Both the position numbers and the translations under genes were made by a program. From Bactrocera neohumeralis (taxonomy: Eukaryota > Arthropoda > Insecta > Diptera > Tephritidae), in the NCBI RefSeq assembly GCF_024586455.1, contig NC_065921.1, forward strand, positions 24,306,635-24,370,634: a stretch of DNA of 64,000 nucleotides. The letters run 5' to 3'. The notes beneath the pieces are model-generated. The model was not told where the DNA came from and searched no databases. It saw nothing but the letters and a program-made list of their open reading frames with translations. Below, piece by piece: positions 24,509-37,456 of this stretch; the stretch's first letter is position 1, and every line of letters begins with the position of its first letter.

Positions 24509-25501
24509 CATGGCAAAACCGGAAAGTAATGCCGACGTCTTGCTGGACGCCTTTAGTTTGGCGCGACTCAGCTGCAGCTTGCGCCAGGACAGATAGCTGG
24601 GCGAGTGTAGATCGTCTCCGGATTGCGACATGCTGGCGCTGGTTGTGCGTCGTGGCTGTAAACGAGAGAAAGGATAAAAGCTGCGATACGATGACGCTGG
24701 CTGTGCTGCGGATTGTTGTTGTTGTGTTTGTGGTAACGGCGGCGGCGGTGTTGGTGTCACGATCGACGACGGCGGCAGCGAATTGAAACGATTACTCGAC
24801 GCACTCGAATTTAAATTGAGATAACGCGCTGAGGTTGCGCTATAACTTTTTTGCGACACCGAACTAGGACTACCCGATTTTATGAGCGAATTTTGGAAAC
24901 GCAGCGGACGACACGAATCACAGAGGCTGTAATCGTGTGGCAAATGCGTTGAATAACCACCACCACTCAGGGCAGGTGGCACGCTACCCGTTGTCGATGG
25001 TGGCGGCGATGAATGCGTGTGTCGCGTTGACGTCGGTGGCGGCAGTTGTGATGTCGGCGGCGGTGAAGGCGACGGTGTCGTGCCGGAAAGCAAACGCGTT
25101 CCAGGTATTACGTTGGTGTTTTGTTGCTTCTCAGCAGGCGTTGTGCCGCGATAACCGCTGGGCAATATTATCGGTGTTGCGGCCGAGGCAAATGTTAGTG
25201 GTACGAGCGTGTCGAGCGTACCGTTACACTCGTCCGTTGTGCTGTCTTGTGCGATCTGATGCAGCAGCAGGCTGCTGTGACTGAGTTTGGTGCGCTCATA
25301 ACGCAAATTGGAATAGGTTTCGGTGTCGAGCAATAGCATTTGTTGCATTTGTTCGAGTTGCTGTTGTTGTCGCAATTTTTTTGACATTTTTGTTGGCTTT
25401 TTCGCAGACGGCGCATGTTGTTGCTCGGACACATGTGTTAGTGGGTCCGCTTGGGCGACGGCGACGACACCACCAAACAAATGCCGTATGGTGGCGAACA
25501 T
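24509..25501 (-). CDS. olf186-F: Orai, shared upstream exon with alternative N-terminal extension
   Basis: Reading from the ATG at 25501, 331 codons run without a stop to GFAM, ending in phase 0 at the donor ATG|GTGAGT (24509/24508). With the last exon this makes a 511-residue Orai whose filter glutamate is residue 336 and whose pore-base lysine, 15 residues earlier (human R91, fly K163), is K321. The final 49 codons (24655-24509; [20 protein letters not shown] then [20 protein letters not shown] and SALLSGFAM) hold the basic ETON-like segment and start of TM1, the conserved part. The preceding residues are low-complexity, rich in S, T, P and Q, with a C-DSC pair and proline runs. Codons 24656-24685 double as a strong splice acceptor (TTTTATCCTTTCTCTCGTTTACAG spans it), so this extension is an alternative first coding exon. 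An open frame beginning at GTG 25513 should not be used: ATG 25501 is the first Met. Confidence 0.85.
24656..24680 (-). promoter_or_regulatory. Alternative splice acceptor within the Orai extension
   Basis: On the - strand a pyrimidine-rich run ending TCTCGTTTACAG precedes CCACGACGC at 24655. The junction is in phase 0, the same phase as the donor at 37457, so it can join the distal exon to the channel body. Confidence 0.7.
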
Positions 25502-25904
25502 TTTTGTAGACACAAAACTGTTGTGAGCCCCAAAAACAACGGATCTCTGTATGCGTTAACTTGTGTGTTTGTATAGGTTTATTTTAACGTTAGCTCTATA
25601 TTCGCAATGCTTGCAATTTTGCTGTGAGCTAAATTGTTTTTGCTTTTACTTGATTAATTAAGGGCACTGCGGCGCTAAGCTGTATATGTTTTTAATTAAA
25701 GCATCATAAAATGCTATTTTGAAATACACTTATAAAGTTTCTTGTGAGAGCAAATCACGTATTATAGTGTGTATTTATGTTTGTGATTTTATAGCTCGGT
25801 ATTTTTCAAGAGGAACGCTGCAAATTTTATAGAGAGGTGATTCGAAAACTACTATTTTCTAACAAAATGTTTTGGAAAAGACATTTTAAAAGTTTAAGAG
25901 AGGT
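25502..25904. other. Intronic / 5' UTR sequence upstream of the Orai extension
   Basis: On the - strand CAG dinucleotide contexts at 25518 (CACAACAG) and 25538 region (ATACAG) could serve as acceptors for a 5' UTR exon. The remainder is AT-rich and holds no gene. Confidence 0.35.
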
Positions 25905-27300
25905 ATTAAGGCACTGGGTTGTGTACTTTCCCCACTGCTTTGGATCTTGTTGGATTACGAGACCTACTTAAAAACTGGAGGGACAAGATTGTCGAGTTGT
26001 AGCCCACGCTGACGACATTGTTAAAGGAAATTTTCTAAACATCGTCCACGAGCTGACCGAAGGGTCCCTCAGCGTGGTATCCAACAGGGCGAATAGAAGC
26101 TGTCAACCCTAGTAAAACTGAAATAGCTTTATTCTCTAGGAGGTGTAAGATCCCAGAAGTTCCTCTTACTTATTTCGGAGGCTCACGCCTTTAACCTGTT
26201 GATAAGGTGAAATACTTAGGACTTATCCTTGATAGAAAGCTTTCATGGAGTCTAAAGATTGAGGAGAGGTGAACACGCAGGTGTACTGCTGCGAAGGGTG
26301 CTCTAAGGCAAAGAGAATCTGGGCATATGAAGCGTCCGAGCGAGGACGCGCCTAAATTCTTTCATCTTTCAACTGCTTCCTGGAAGCTTGGATCTTTGCG
26401 TCCCAGAGGCCACTCGTGGCGGCTTTTTTTTCTCACATACCGATGAGAGATACATACATAAGTGGATGGGAATAAGTCTCGCTGGAGAAGAGGTAAAGAA
26501 AGCTTTAAAGGCAAGGTTGGGGGGGATTTTCTATAAGAAGCTCTTCGCAAATTTTAGCTTTGGGCTATCAGACCACTGTAGTGTTTTTAGGCAGAAATTG
26601 CTGCAATTAAGTTGGTACGAAGTACACCTCTTTCAAGGAGGTAAGAATTTACTCCAAAAGCAAATCGGTAATAATAGTGCTGAACTCCCTAACTATGTGT
26701 TCAAAGCTAGTCAAAGAGTGTCTGTACGCACGAGAAATAGCATAAATTGTACTTTTTTATCAGACTCCGCTCATATCCAAATGGTACCAAGTTGGATCTG
26801 CATTGACGTGCGTTCTAGTACTTGATTAAGGGGTCTTGCGTGCACTTAGCAGACGCTGCTGGACGGACAGCTCCTCTGCTACTGCGTGATCATTTTGACC
26901 TAGAGTAGAACTCCTGGGTCTACTGATTTACATGCTCTTAGCAGAGTTCATCTTGTCGCTATCGTAGGGATTCTTACACCGTCCAATAGACATTTATACA
27001 AGACTAAGGTTTCAAGATCTCGGCAGTCATATCTTCGGCAAATCAGGTTACACAAATTTGTGATATTCTCAAAGCGCTTTGTCGATTTGTAAGGGCCTTA
27101 TGATCTACTATACAGGAGTTTTACGCACAGCAACGGACGGCGTTATAAACTATCAAAGAGAGATCCTTGGTAAGATTCACCTCTTAACCTAGCGTAAAAA
27201 AATGGAAAGGAGGAATTATATTCCTTTTCCTAACTCCCAGAATAAATAGTCAAAGTTAGACTTTTAGACTAGTTAAGATGGTCAACATTAACTGTTCTAA
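25905..27300 (+). pseudogene. R1/LOA-like non-LTR retrotransposon remnant
   Basis: In broken + strand frames the segment reads LSPLLWILL (25930), AHADDIV (the reverse-transcriptase catalytic YADD equivalent, near 26010), NPSKTEIALFSRR, KVKYLGLILDRKLSW (26205-26255), and then an RNase H-like piece (FGLSDHCSVF, near 26560-26590), the order of an I/R1-superfamily ORF2. The 3' UTR around 27205-27290 (CCTAACTCCCAGAATAAATA) is shared with the fragment at 47440-48240. Many stops and shifts are present. It lies in sense-opposite orientation inside the long orai intron. Confidence 0.8.
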
Positions 27301-27845
27301 CTCAATGTGTGGTAGCTTCAGAAAAGACGCCTTAGCAAATGGTTATGCGGTCAGCCTCAAACTCTGCACTACAAAAATATATAATATAATATGATATCAC
27401 AACAAAAACTAAATACCGAATTTTGAATGTTTTGAATTTGCTTTTTTCTACCCTTAAAGAAATGTTTGAGGTTAGAATTGTCGACAACTTAAAAAAGTGT
27501 TCAAAGAAGTGCGATAATTTAAAACCAAATCACAAAAATACAGCAATTGCAAGAAAATGTAGACACAATAATCGAGCTGTCACCGTATAGAACAAGCATC
27601 GCTCGTAAAAATATGTTTTACAATGAAACACAATTTTGTTATTGTTTGTCGTACAGAGATAAAGGTGCAAATATAGAAATATGTAGGTGATATATATGTA
27701 CATACATACATTGATACATATGTACATATATACTGGTGTCTAATGTATTATTTGAAACATTTTCTTAGAAGAACTATGGGTACACAGCAATTATTTTGGC
27801 TACTTTTATAAACGAGCAGAGCAGTTTTCGTAATAAATACATACA

Positions 27846-28822
27846 TACATTGTGACAAAAAAGCAACCGAAAATTGTAATTAAATTCTCCGGGTAAATGA
27901 TATAAAAAAAAAATAAAAAATTATTCGAGCGCGATCTGTCAACCAGTTTGTTTACAGCAGCTACACACCCAGTAGCGAAAAAAGAATTTGTCTCAAATTT
28001 TGTATTTCTAACCAAATTTCATTTGTGGAATCGTTGCAAATGTTGGAAAAGGATTAGATACGTTGATTCAGTTTTATCAAAAACACAAGCCTACAAGTAC
28101 TACAAAGCCTTCAAAGACGGTCGAGGGATCGTTGAAGACATATGTACCTCGATCTGGAGGACCTTCGACCTCTTCAACTGATGAAAATATTAGAAAAGTG
28201 AAGGATATGGTAATTGAAAATCGTCAGGCAAGTGTTAGAGAGATGAAAAGACAGCGAGTCCGTTCGAATGATTCTGGTTGAAATTTTGGGTAAGAAAGGC
28301 AAGTGTTAGAGAGATGGCAAAGAGCTCGACATCTCCCGGGAGTCCGTTCAAATGATTTTGGTGGATATTTTGGGTATAAAACACGTTCTTGCTCGACTCG
28401 TCCCGATAAAGCTGATTTTCTTCAAAAAGACTAACGTAATTATGTCTCTTTGGACATGCCTGATCGTGAGAATTCCGATACCATATTCATGGAGAGCATT
28501 ATAACTGCCGATGAGACATGGATTTATGAGCTTGATATGCAAACAAGTTCACAATCACCATATTTACCAGATTTGGCTCCGTGTGATTTTTTTTATGTTC
28601 CCGAAAGTTCAGTCGATCGAAGAGTTAAAACCAAATTCGCGGAAGAAGCTGAATGGTATCCCAAAAATTGCTTATGAAAAGTGTTCCGAGACTTGAAAAA
28701 TAGTTGGCATAAGAGTATTACATCTGGTGGGGATTACTTTGAAGGCGACAATATAAGTATTCATGAATAATTAAATATTTTGCGTTTTATTTACAACTTC
28801 CGGGTTCTTTCTTGTCACAATG
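27846..28822 (+). mobile_element. Mariner element, internally deleted
   Basis: Inverted ends CATTGTGACAAAAAAGCAAC and the complement of TTCTTTCTTGTCACAATG are flanked by TA at 27844-27845 and 28823-28824. The interior holds + strand transposase pieces: FYQKHKPTSTTKPSKTVEGS with a proline/serine linker (GGPSTSSTDENIRKVKDMV, 28150-28210), then ITADETWIYELDMQTS with the first catalytic aspartate (28500-28545), then a jump to SPYLPDLAPCDFFYVPES with the third (28550-28610). The segment with the second catalytic aspartate is missing. A short duplicated region occurs at 28225-28370 (CAAGTGTTAGAGAGATG twice, near 28229 and 28299). It is dead. Confidence 0.9.
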
Positions 28823-28824
28823 TA

Positions 28825-31800
28825 TATGTATAAAAGTACACGCACGACATGAACAAATACATATTCGAAGTGATACTAAATTTTGCTTCTTTTACTTTTC
28901 TTTAACTTCCATACTTTCAGTTATCTTATAAAATTCTAAATGTTCACATTAAATTTCGTAGGAAATTAATTGTGTATGTATGTATGTAGTCTATTAGCAG
29001 CTAAGTACTTCACAAAAACACTTTCTATTTAATTTGCAGCATTTTATAATGTTTTTTTTGAAACCATTAACACTTTCGGGAGCATAAAAATCAACTTCGT
29101 TTTTTTAGCGTTAAACTTTCGCGTGCACAAATAATCATTTATTTTGCTAAATAAACGCTTTTAACGGCATACAAACAGATAAGTATGTATATGAGTGGAA
29201 ACGCTGCTTATGTGTAAGTAACAATAGAATTGAGCACTTAGTTTTTGTAATCACTCATGGAAATCAATCACAGTTCTCAAATACCAGTAAAATCAAACAA
29301 AGTCCTTCGTCATTTATTTTTCAATATTTTACATAAAACGACGTGTTTTAGGCGATAACGTAAGGTCTAATTAAAAATTCGATTTGTTTAATTTAAAAAA
29401 CAGCATTTCGCCACTTGTCAATGTGGGCAGTGGCTAATCCGCGGCAGTGTGTCCACAATGACGAGTCATTTCAATCAATAGACTGTGGTGAGAGAACAAA
29501 AAAACATACTTTCCGACATAAGTACATATGTATGCTGTATACATGCACAAACATGCAGGGTGTTTATTACTCAAAGAGGCGCTCAACATACTTGTTATTG
29601 TAATTTATTAAAAATTATAACTTTTCCGTTTCATAGACAAGCGTATTGATAAAGATTAAGTGAGTTGGGGAGTGGAGCTTCTGAATAAGTCCATGTACAT
29701 ACATTGAGCGCGGCTTAATAATTTGTATGTATGCCGCCGGCAGCAGTAGAACTTAACGCCAGTTCGTTAGCGCGAAGTGCTGACTTCGGTTTTTATTTAT
29801 ATTTTTTCAATAAAATTCCAAGTATGTATTATGTTTGAATGTATGTTAATTTATGTTCAGGACATATTTTGGCGCTTATTTCACATGTTTGTCAATATTA
29901 ATTGAAATGGTGTTTAGCATTAATTAACACGCTGAGCACTTGCTGCTTAATTGAATTTTTGGGAGAAATATTAGACGCTGGAAAATTTTTCGCCAATATT
30001 TTTCGCTAAAATTGCAACAAAACAGATTATATTGTTTATTTGCAAATAAATTTTAATTATTATTTGTTTTGTTTTGATTTTTTTCAGGGAGCCAGGCGCA
30101 CGTTGTGCAGTGTTGCCGGCTTGCTGACACACAAACGAATAGTTTGGTTGATGAGTAAGGTGGCTGGCGCAGATGTGGGCGTGAAATTGCTAAAATTATT
30201 CGCATAAACGATGCATAAACACAAAATACCGCTATGACAGGCGCTGTCTAAGCATTTTTGATGCAATTCAATTTTATTTTACACAAATATATTTATTTAA
30301 TGTCATTGCATTTATTTATAAACAAATATTGTATTTGTTTTATTTAAAATTTTATTTTATTTTGCTTTAAATTTTTTATTTATGCTTAATTTTCTTTTTC
30401 TTAATTTTTTGGTTATTTTTTTTTTTTAATTTGAATTTTTTTTTTTTTCTTGAAAATAATTTTTTTTTCAACTTTTCATTTTCTATTTCATATTAGAATA
30501 CGTGTTAGCGGCGTTTTTGCGAGATCACCGAATTTATCGAAAACGCTTGTGCTCTACGACAACACGCTGCAGGCAAACGTTAACAACTGAATGAGTTGTG
30601 AATGCGCTGATATGGCGGCTGTGATGTGAAAAGCAGAGTATTAAAAGTCAATTGAATAACACAACAACGGTGGTCCGTGCTCCCAAAGTAGTAGCAATAG
30701 CCAGTCAACAACAACAACAACAACAAAACAAAATATTTGTAATGCTATAAATTCAAATTAAACCCCTACATCGGCTATTGAAAACATACAGACATACATA
30801 CATACAAACAAAACATAGTATTGTATCTACGAGTACGTGTGCTCATGGGACAACGAGCGAAAAATCGATCGCTTGACGGTTAATTGAAAATTGGAAGTTC
30901 AAATGTGACAAAGTCTCAGGGCAAAAACAAAAATGTAATGCAAATTTGTATTTGTACACATGTAATCGTAATTGGCAATGGCAGCGGATTGTGTTGGTAG
31001 CACGTGAGCACAATGAAAGAGCACAAAAAGCGCTAACGGTAAAGAACAAAACACAAACGAGCAACGACTTGAGAGCAAATATCTGATAAAATCAAACGTT
31101 TGAAATTGGCTATTTTGCATACTCGATTGATAGGTGAGAAATTGCAAACAAAAAAGGTCAAAAACAACAACAGTAGCAATGCTGCTGTAAATGATCATTT
31201 GGTGGATCGCACCGAATCACACGGCTATTTCGTCCACGGTGACGTATGTTGTGTGTTTGTAAAAGCACTTCTAGTATACTTATTTGGGTGGCAAATTTTA
31301 TAAATTCGCCAAGCAAATACTGAATGCATGGGAAGAATGTACCGTAATATCGATAAGAGAAATGAGATAAACTAGTACTGAGAGTACTGTATCCGATATC
31401 AGTTAAGAACCCCCTTGTTTGTGATTTTCAGAATAAAGAATATTCTTTCAATACATACATATATATGTATGTAGTGTTGATAGACTTATTTGAAAATATT
31501 CTTCCGGTAAATATTAGCGTATTTGAAGTGTGCCAGCTTATGAATAAAAACTATCGAAATCGGAACAAACTGTTCAAGTCTCCAGTTACAAAATATGTGG
31601 ACCACGGTTCCTATTGTGAAGTTTTATTGAAAATTTAGGTCAATCTGTGAGATATATTATAGAAGATATCTTAATAAAATTCAGAGATAATCTATTTCTG
31701 TTAGCAATATGTGGTTTTGCAAAAAAGTAAATGAAATCGGGTCAATACGAAATCATTATTAAATTTGTAAAATTAAATAATTTTTTAATTTATTGTACAA

Positions 31801-32204
31801 AATGCTTCTTTAAGTTTTTTCTGACTTAAGGTGAGGTTAAGGGTGGTGTAGAAGTTCTTCATATCAATGAAAAAATCTTCTCTTCTACTTAGAACTAAAT
31901 GCTAAATTTTAGCATTATCTCATGAACTACTGGCGCTTCTACTTGTAAAAAAAATTATCTCTACGAAAAGAGCAAAATGCATCTCAATTAACGTCATGAT
32001 GTGCTGCCATAATTTCAACCTATCTAGCAATTATAATCAATAAGAATTAATGCTTATCAATATCGACTCCTAAATCTTCATAGCTACTACGCGTTGTAGT
32101 AAATTTATCTCAAAAAGTTACAGATTGCGATAATATCATTTATGGGGTCTTCATTTGGTTTTATTAACACGCGGCAATAAAACTAAAACAAAACGAATAT
32201 TAAC
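28825..32204. other. orai long-intron sequence without genes
   Basis: No coding region is supported. A T-rich tract occupies about 30290-30480. CAACAA-rich sequence lies at 30703-30727. A candidate - strand promoter lies at 30556-30590. Open frames near 30843-31303 show no domain. Microsatellites occur at 28975-28988, 30790-30808 and 31452-31475. Confidence 0.5.
30556..30590 (-). promoter_or_regulatory. Candidate Inr + DPE core promoter in the orai intron
   Basis: Read on the - strand, ATTCAGTTGTT gives a perfect fly initiator TCAGTT with A+1 at 30588, and TGTCGT lies exactly at +28 to +33 (30561-30556), agreeing with the downstream promoter element except at its first base. It faces the Orai extension exon 5 kb downstream, so it could drive the 511-residue form. 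Known Drosophila core-promoter spacing supports it; no expression data are available. Confidence 0.4.
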
Positions 32205-32400
32205 TTCGGTTGCACCCAGACTAGAATACTCTGAAAAGATAAAAAAAAGTTCGGTCGGTTTGTATGGCAATGCTATGCTATAGTATATCCGATCTAAAAA
32301 AATTATTCGGAAGTTATAACGTTATTTTTGAAAATAACCATGCGAATTTTATTGAAGATATTTTGTCAAGTAAAAAAGTTTCCATGAAAGAACTTTATTT
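32205..32400 (-). repeat. Dispersed repeat copy, truncated
   Basis: The - strand family signature starts with the complement of AACTTCGGTTGCACCCAGAC (32202-32221), followed by TCGGTTTGTATGGCAATGCT (32253-32272). It directly abuts the LINE remnant at 32405. Confidence 0.6.
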
Positions 32401-32404
32401 GTTA

Positions 32405-33960
32405 CTTGAAAATTCTCGGGAATTCTCCCATGTGTATGGCAAGTTTGGTATGCGGTCCTGCGACCACTGTACCAGTTCTTTCTGACGTTTTCGAGCCGTC
32501 AGTGTACCACTTAATAGTGCTAACCCTTAGGTCAAGCGTGGAATCAATCTATTCACTGCCGAGGCTAACTTTAAACATATTTGTGACGTTTATCCGTTTG
32601 GTAATGCTGCTCCTCGAGAGAAGAGCCACCCGATGCGCGTAGTTACAATAGTTGAAGTCCCACCGACGTCTGCGATGCTTTCGAAGCCCAAGCCCAATAC
32701 GTAAAAATCGGTCTCACCACACCTATGTACATCCATCTGATAATCCTTAGCTTACTGTCTCAGGATTTCTCAACCAGTCGATCGCACAACATGAGTGCTT
32801 TTGTGACTTTTACCATGGTCAAATAAACATGCTGCCTTCACCGAAGAGTGGAATTCACAGTGAAACCCAGATATTTGATCTGATAAGTCAACTGATAAGA
32901 TCTTAAAGCCCGGCAGGTATCTTCTTTTGGACGACAATTGTCGTTTTCGACGGGTTGATATTCAGTCCAATCTCACTGCACAATGCCTTTGTCAGGCAAT
33001 CCCCTTTGCACGATATCACAGAGAGTGTTCTCAAACAAAACTTTTGCTAATATAACAATTTCGTTCGCTTACGCTTGACAATGGATCTCATTGTTGGTTA
33101 GCAGCTCAAAAAGCTCACGCACGACAAGGCTCCAAATAAGGGGGATAATACTCCACCCTGTGGGCAATTTCTTTTCGTGCCGAAACGAATTTTAGTATCC
33201 CTCTCAGTGGTCTCAACTATCCTAGTGTGCAGTACGGCCTCCATCCATCTGCGGGCTGGTTTGGCACATTCGCTTTCTCTGATGGTTTTGCAATACTTTC
33301 ATCAGACGCATTGCCAAAAGCACATTCGAAATCTAGGAACGTGCATAAGGTCTACCTTTCCATTATCCAGTGCACTTTAAATTTCCGCGGTTAACTTGTA
33401 CAGAGCAGTGTTAGTTGGACAACATCCGGTGTGTTTAACGTGGGTACCTGCTGACGACAGCTTTACTCCACGGCGCTCAAAAGCACAGCGGATCAAAACA
33501 ATGCGTTGATCAGCGCCCTGCTAAGCATTTTCAGTACCAATTGGCAGTGTGGCATGAACACACTAACCACCTTGGTAGGGTTCGAGGCCCATCTAAAACC
33601 TCTGCCTTGTTTTGGGTTCGGCACCCAGTTGCAATGCAACTCCACATTCAACTGACAAGGTCAGTTCTTCCCGCATTTGGGTTTTAACCACAACCACCAC
33701 GAATCTCCACAAAGGGCCAAACCCAATGAGCAGATTGGAGTTACCTCCAAGGGCTACTGCTCCCCGTGATACCAGAATTAAGTCTCCGGTCAGACCTCGT
33801 AGCCAAAGCTACTACCAGTTGAGCTTCCATACGGCTCTGGACTGGTAGCCAGGATATTAGTCGCCTCTTACGACAGGCATGCCTTACCACGGGTATATTC
33901 GGTTTCCCCACCGAACCCAACGGGGTCCCCCCTACCCGCAGGGTGATGTTAGTTGTATAA
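32405..33960 (-). pseudogene. R1/LOA-like non-LTR retrotransposon remnant
   Basis: Read on the - strand from 33960, a GC-richer leader (GGTAAGGCATGCCTGTCGTA, 33884-33865) leads into reverse-transcriptase blocks: NCPQGGVLSPLIWSLVV (about 33170-33120), then IKYLGFTVN with the YLG block (about 32880), the post-RT block SKLRIIRWMYIGVVRPIFTY (about 32730), and finally KWYTDGSKTSERTGTVVAGP of the RNase H domain (32505-32440). Stops and shifts are frequent. The 3' end is missing because it meets the dispersed repeat at 32400, unlike ordinary 5' truncation. Confidence 0.85.
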
Positions 33961-35009
33961 ATTGACCAACCTGCTCTGTCATGTTCTTAATGATTATACT
34001 TGCTTAATTTGTGGAGTTATGGCCCAAGTTTTTACATTTGCCAATTTTTCTATTTCATACATATTTTATACGTAAAATAATAATGATAATATAATTTCTA
34101 CGATTGACTGACTTTCCTGATACTTCGCTATAATATCTGATGAGTTTATATTTGGTAGTATACCATAAGTTGATACTTATATTCAACTAAATATAGAAAA
34201 GCGACAAAAGTACAAGCTGTCATCAGCTGACTTGCAAAACATATGTTAAAGTTTACGAATATGTCCACAAATAAAAAATGTATAATCATCTAAAAAATAA
34301 ACTTATATCAAGTATTCTGTATGTGTGTACAAATACGGACGTAATTAGCTTTACAAATCAGTTACCAAATCTAGCCAGTTATTCGATGAATTACTGGGGG
34401 AAAAAGCATAAGAATATTCAATAACTAATAAGCGTGCAGAATGAAAAAAAAAACTTTTACTGAATGATTGGGGATTGCGCTGGGAAACGAAAAAAGCAAA
34501 GGGAACAATAGACACAAATGTGAATTGTAAAACGCAATAAAGCAATTCTCAGCAAGTTAACAGGCGAAATATATATTTCAAAACATCTGAATGGCTGATG
34601 CAGTCAAGCGGAATTTCATTGACTCCGCTACATACTATATGGTTCTAGTGGGTTTTGTGTTATTTTTGCCATTGTGATTTTATTCGGTGATGAGCACAAG
34701 TATTTCTCTCCCATTTGGCATTTTTCCAATTGAATTGAAAACTAATCTGTCATTAAACATGTTAGTAAGTGCAGATTTCCGGATTGACATTAATTAGTAT
34801 TTGTTGAATTACGAAGAGATCAAACATTTCGTGTTTATGGTGTGTGGATTTCACTTATTTATTGCATAGTGTCGGCGGAAAATAAATGCTTATATATTTT
34901 TACTAAACATGTAGTACATGTGACGTCGATATTAGATTTGTAGTTTATATGTATATATGTATTATTTTATTTATTTGTAAAAGGAAATAATATTTTGCAG
35001 CAGTGATTT
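33961..35009. other. AT-rich orai intron sequence
   Basis: No gene, RNA or mobile element is recognised here. Open frames are short and without domain motifs. Confidence 0.55.
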
Positions 35010-35490
35010 TTAGTGTATGGTTGCACCGAAGCTATAATAACTTTCACACGTGCATTTCTTATATTATAAAAGGTTACAAATTGTTTAAATCTTGATTTTG
35101 ATTGAAGAGTTTTTATGGCAGCTATGCATATGTTATAGTAATCCGATTTAAACAATTTCTTCGGAGATTGTAGCGCTGTCTTGGACAATAATCCATGCCA
35201 AATTTCGAAATGATATCTCAACAAATAAAAGGCTTTTCATGCAAAGATTAGATTTTCACCGATCAGTTTGTATGGCAGCTATATGCTATAGTAGTTCGAT
35301 GTGAATAATTTCCTATGCGATTGTACTGTTGACTTGGGCAATAATCCACGCAAAATTTCGTGCAGATATCTCGTCAGATAAAAAAAGAATCCATACAAGG
35401 ACATGCATCGGCGGTTCCGACAAATTAAAGAAAAAGAAACGAGTGCAAAATTTCGGATCGATATCGCGAAAACTGTATGACTAGATCGTG
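35010..35490 (-). repeat. Dispersed repeat copy with tandem internal units
   Basis: On the - strand the end box (complement of TATGGTTGCACCGAAGCTAT, 35017-35036) is followed by two internal units with TATGGCAGCTATGCATATG (35113) and TATGGCAGCTATATGCTATA (35270), about 157 bases apart, and closes with the complement of ATCGCGAAAACTGTATGACT near 35463-35482. It is the most complete - strand copy in the window. Confidence 0.75.
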
Positions 35491-37456
35491 TATAAACAAT
35501 TTTATAAAAATTCACCTCTGCTCGTGGTGAATATCAATATACGATTTAACTGGTTTTAAGCGGTTTTGAATGCATTTCTAATTTACTACAGCTGAATCAT
35601 TAAAAATAACTGTTTATACACAAAACTCAAAAGCATGGAATAAAACGTGAATAATTGTAAAACAACTGTATATAATGTATATAGTACATACATACATACA
35701 TATATACATACGTGTATTTACATATTTTTTAAAATCAACCAGCAAGCGACAATTTCAGCAATTATTTTTATCAAAGTGTGTTACTCGTGGTTTGAAAAAG
35801 GCAAAACATTAAACTTGTTATCGTATGCGAAAGTCGGCAGTCATATATGTACAACACCAACAACCATTTGCTAATGCAGTTGCGCGACAAAACCAAAAAT
35901 TATAAATAAATTACTAACAAGAAATCGCAACTAAGGTACTGGACGCCTTAAATTGTTATTTAAAGTAAATATATGTATGTATGTATGTGTATATGTATAT
36001 GATTTGATGACTTGAACGGCCGAGCCTGAAAAGCGTGTTACTTCATTTCTTGATATTAAATAAGAATTTCGCGCAGAATGCTGACACGAAAATGGAGCAA
36101 AACCTTGGTCTGCCTTGCTTCCCTCTTCCTTTAGTGTTACTAAGCGTTACAGAAATTCATAAATGATTTTGGTTGAATTTTTCTTGCTTTTTTCAGCTGA
36201 TTTTAGCATATTTACAAGACTTCGTCTTTTGTTATTTTTTCGGACTAATTAAATTGCTAACAAATGCCGATGGCCTTTACAAGCGGACAACAGGGTTAAG
36301 AAACTGTAGCTTTTTGTTTTTAATTTCATTTCGGCGGGTGAAACTATTTATAAAATTTAATTTTCATAAAGCGCCACGGTTAATCACGTCTTCGGCAAGG
36401 TCTATTGAAAAAAACGGCGTTGCATATTATTATTTGTATACACATACATATGTATGTATGTATATATGCGCGAATTGTAATTATACAAATGTATTTCGGT
36501 AACCAGACAGTGAGCGTGATTCAATAATATATAATTAATTTGGGTTGGTCTTTTATCAGTGTTTATGCGTTATTAAGCAATAAAAAATTTTCAGACTGTA
36601 TGCAACAAAAAACACTCTGCTAAAGAGGAGTTCTTGTTAGAGGGCAGTTTTTGTATAAAAATATTATATAAGAAAGAGTTTCGAGACGTTTCTGCTTTGC
36701 TGATGTATATAAATGATTTTAGGTTAAATAGAATATTTAAAAGCATGAGCCGTTTATATCTGAAAATTTAGCAGATTCTATAAACAAGATTAAAATTCCT
36801 ACTATTTTCGCAATTTTCGCAAACCGAAAGAGAGTTTCATAAAATATCGAATACAGTGTAAGCTTGCTCACACAACCGTTTCCGCTATAAAAAAGTTACG
36901 CCCACATCGTGTTATGATAGCAAATATGGCAACTAAATTACGCACATTTACACATGCAAACGTGTATAAGTAAGAAAAGCAGGTAAAAGTTTTGCATTTA
37001 AAAATTTCGTTGTGCAAATACTCGATTGTTGACTTTTGCAATTAAACTTATTAGACAAACTCGAATTTTACAGCTAACGCAAAATATGAAGTAAGTGCGA
37101 CCTGGGCGGCAGCTTTTGTTATTTTTGCAAAAACAATTTCGAAAATAATTAGCTTTCCCGGTTTAACTTGTCTGGTTTAAGTGCAATCACCCGCACACGA
37201 TCAACAGCCAGCTTTGGCTATATGTATTTGTAAGCAGGTGAAACGTTGTGTTTAACTGCGCCACATCTTTCGCGTGTACTGATCGGGCGGCCACCGGTCG
37301 CTTTCGCTGACGACCAACAACACGTTCATACACACAACGAAAACAATCGCGCTTATTCGTTTGTTATCTTAAATAAATAGCATTTTTATATTAAATATTC
37401 AGTTTTAAGCCTGTTATACAGTCTCCCCCCACTAAAGCACATGACCCCATACTTAC
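35491..37456. other. orai long-intron sequence next to the distal exon
   Basis: No gene is supported. Microsatellites lie at 35685-35705, 35970-36000 and 36440-36465. Sequence from 37180 to 37330 is somewhat GC-richer (a CGGGCGGCCACCGGTCGCTTT region) and could hold intronic regulatory sequence, but I see no specific motif. Confidence 0.45.

Noticed and set aside
24529..25284. + strand open frames opposite the Orai extension
   Set aside because: Shadows of the - strand coding sequence; composition mirrors it.
30703..30727. CAACAA run as a LINE 3' tail
   Set aside because: No LINE coding upstream on either strand; it is a simple repeat near the candidate promoter.
36173..36502. 109-codon frame with a plausible hydrophobic start
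   Set aside because: Runs into a microsatellite and has no domain; lies in the orai intron on the opposite strand.
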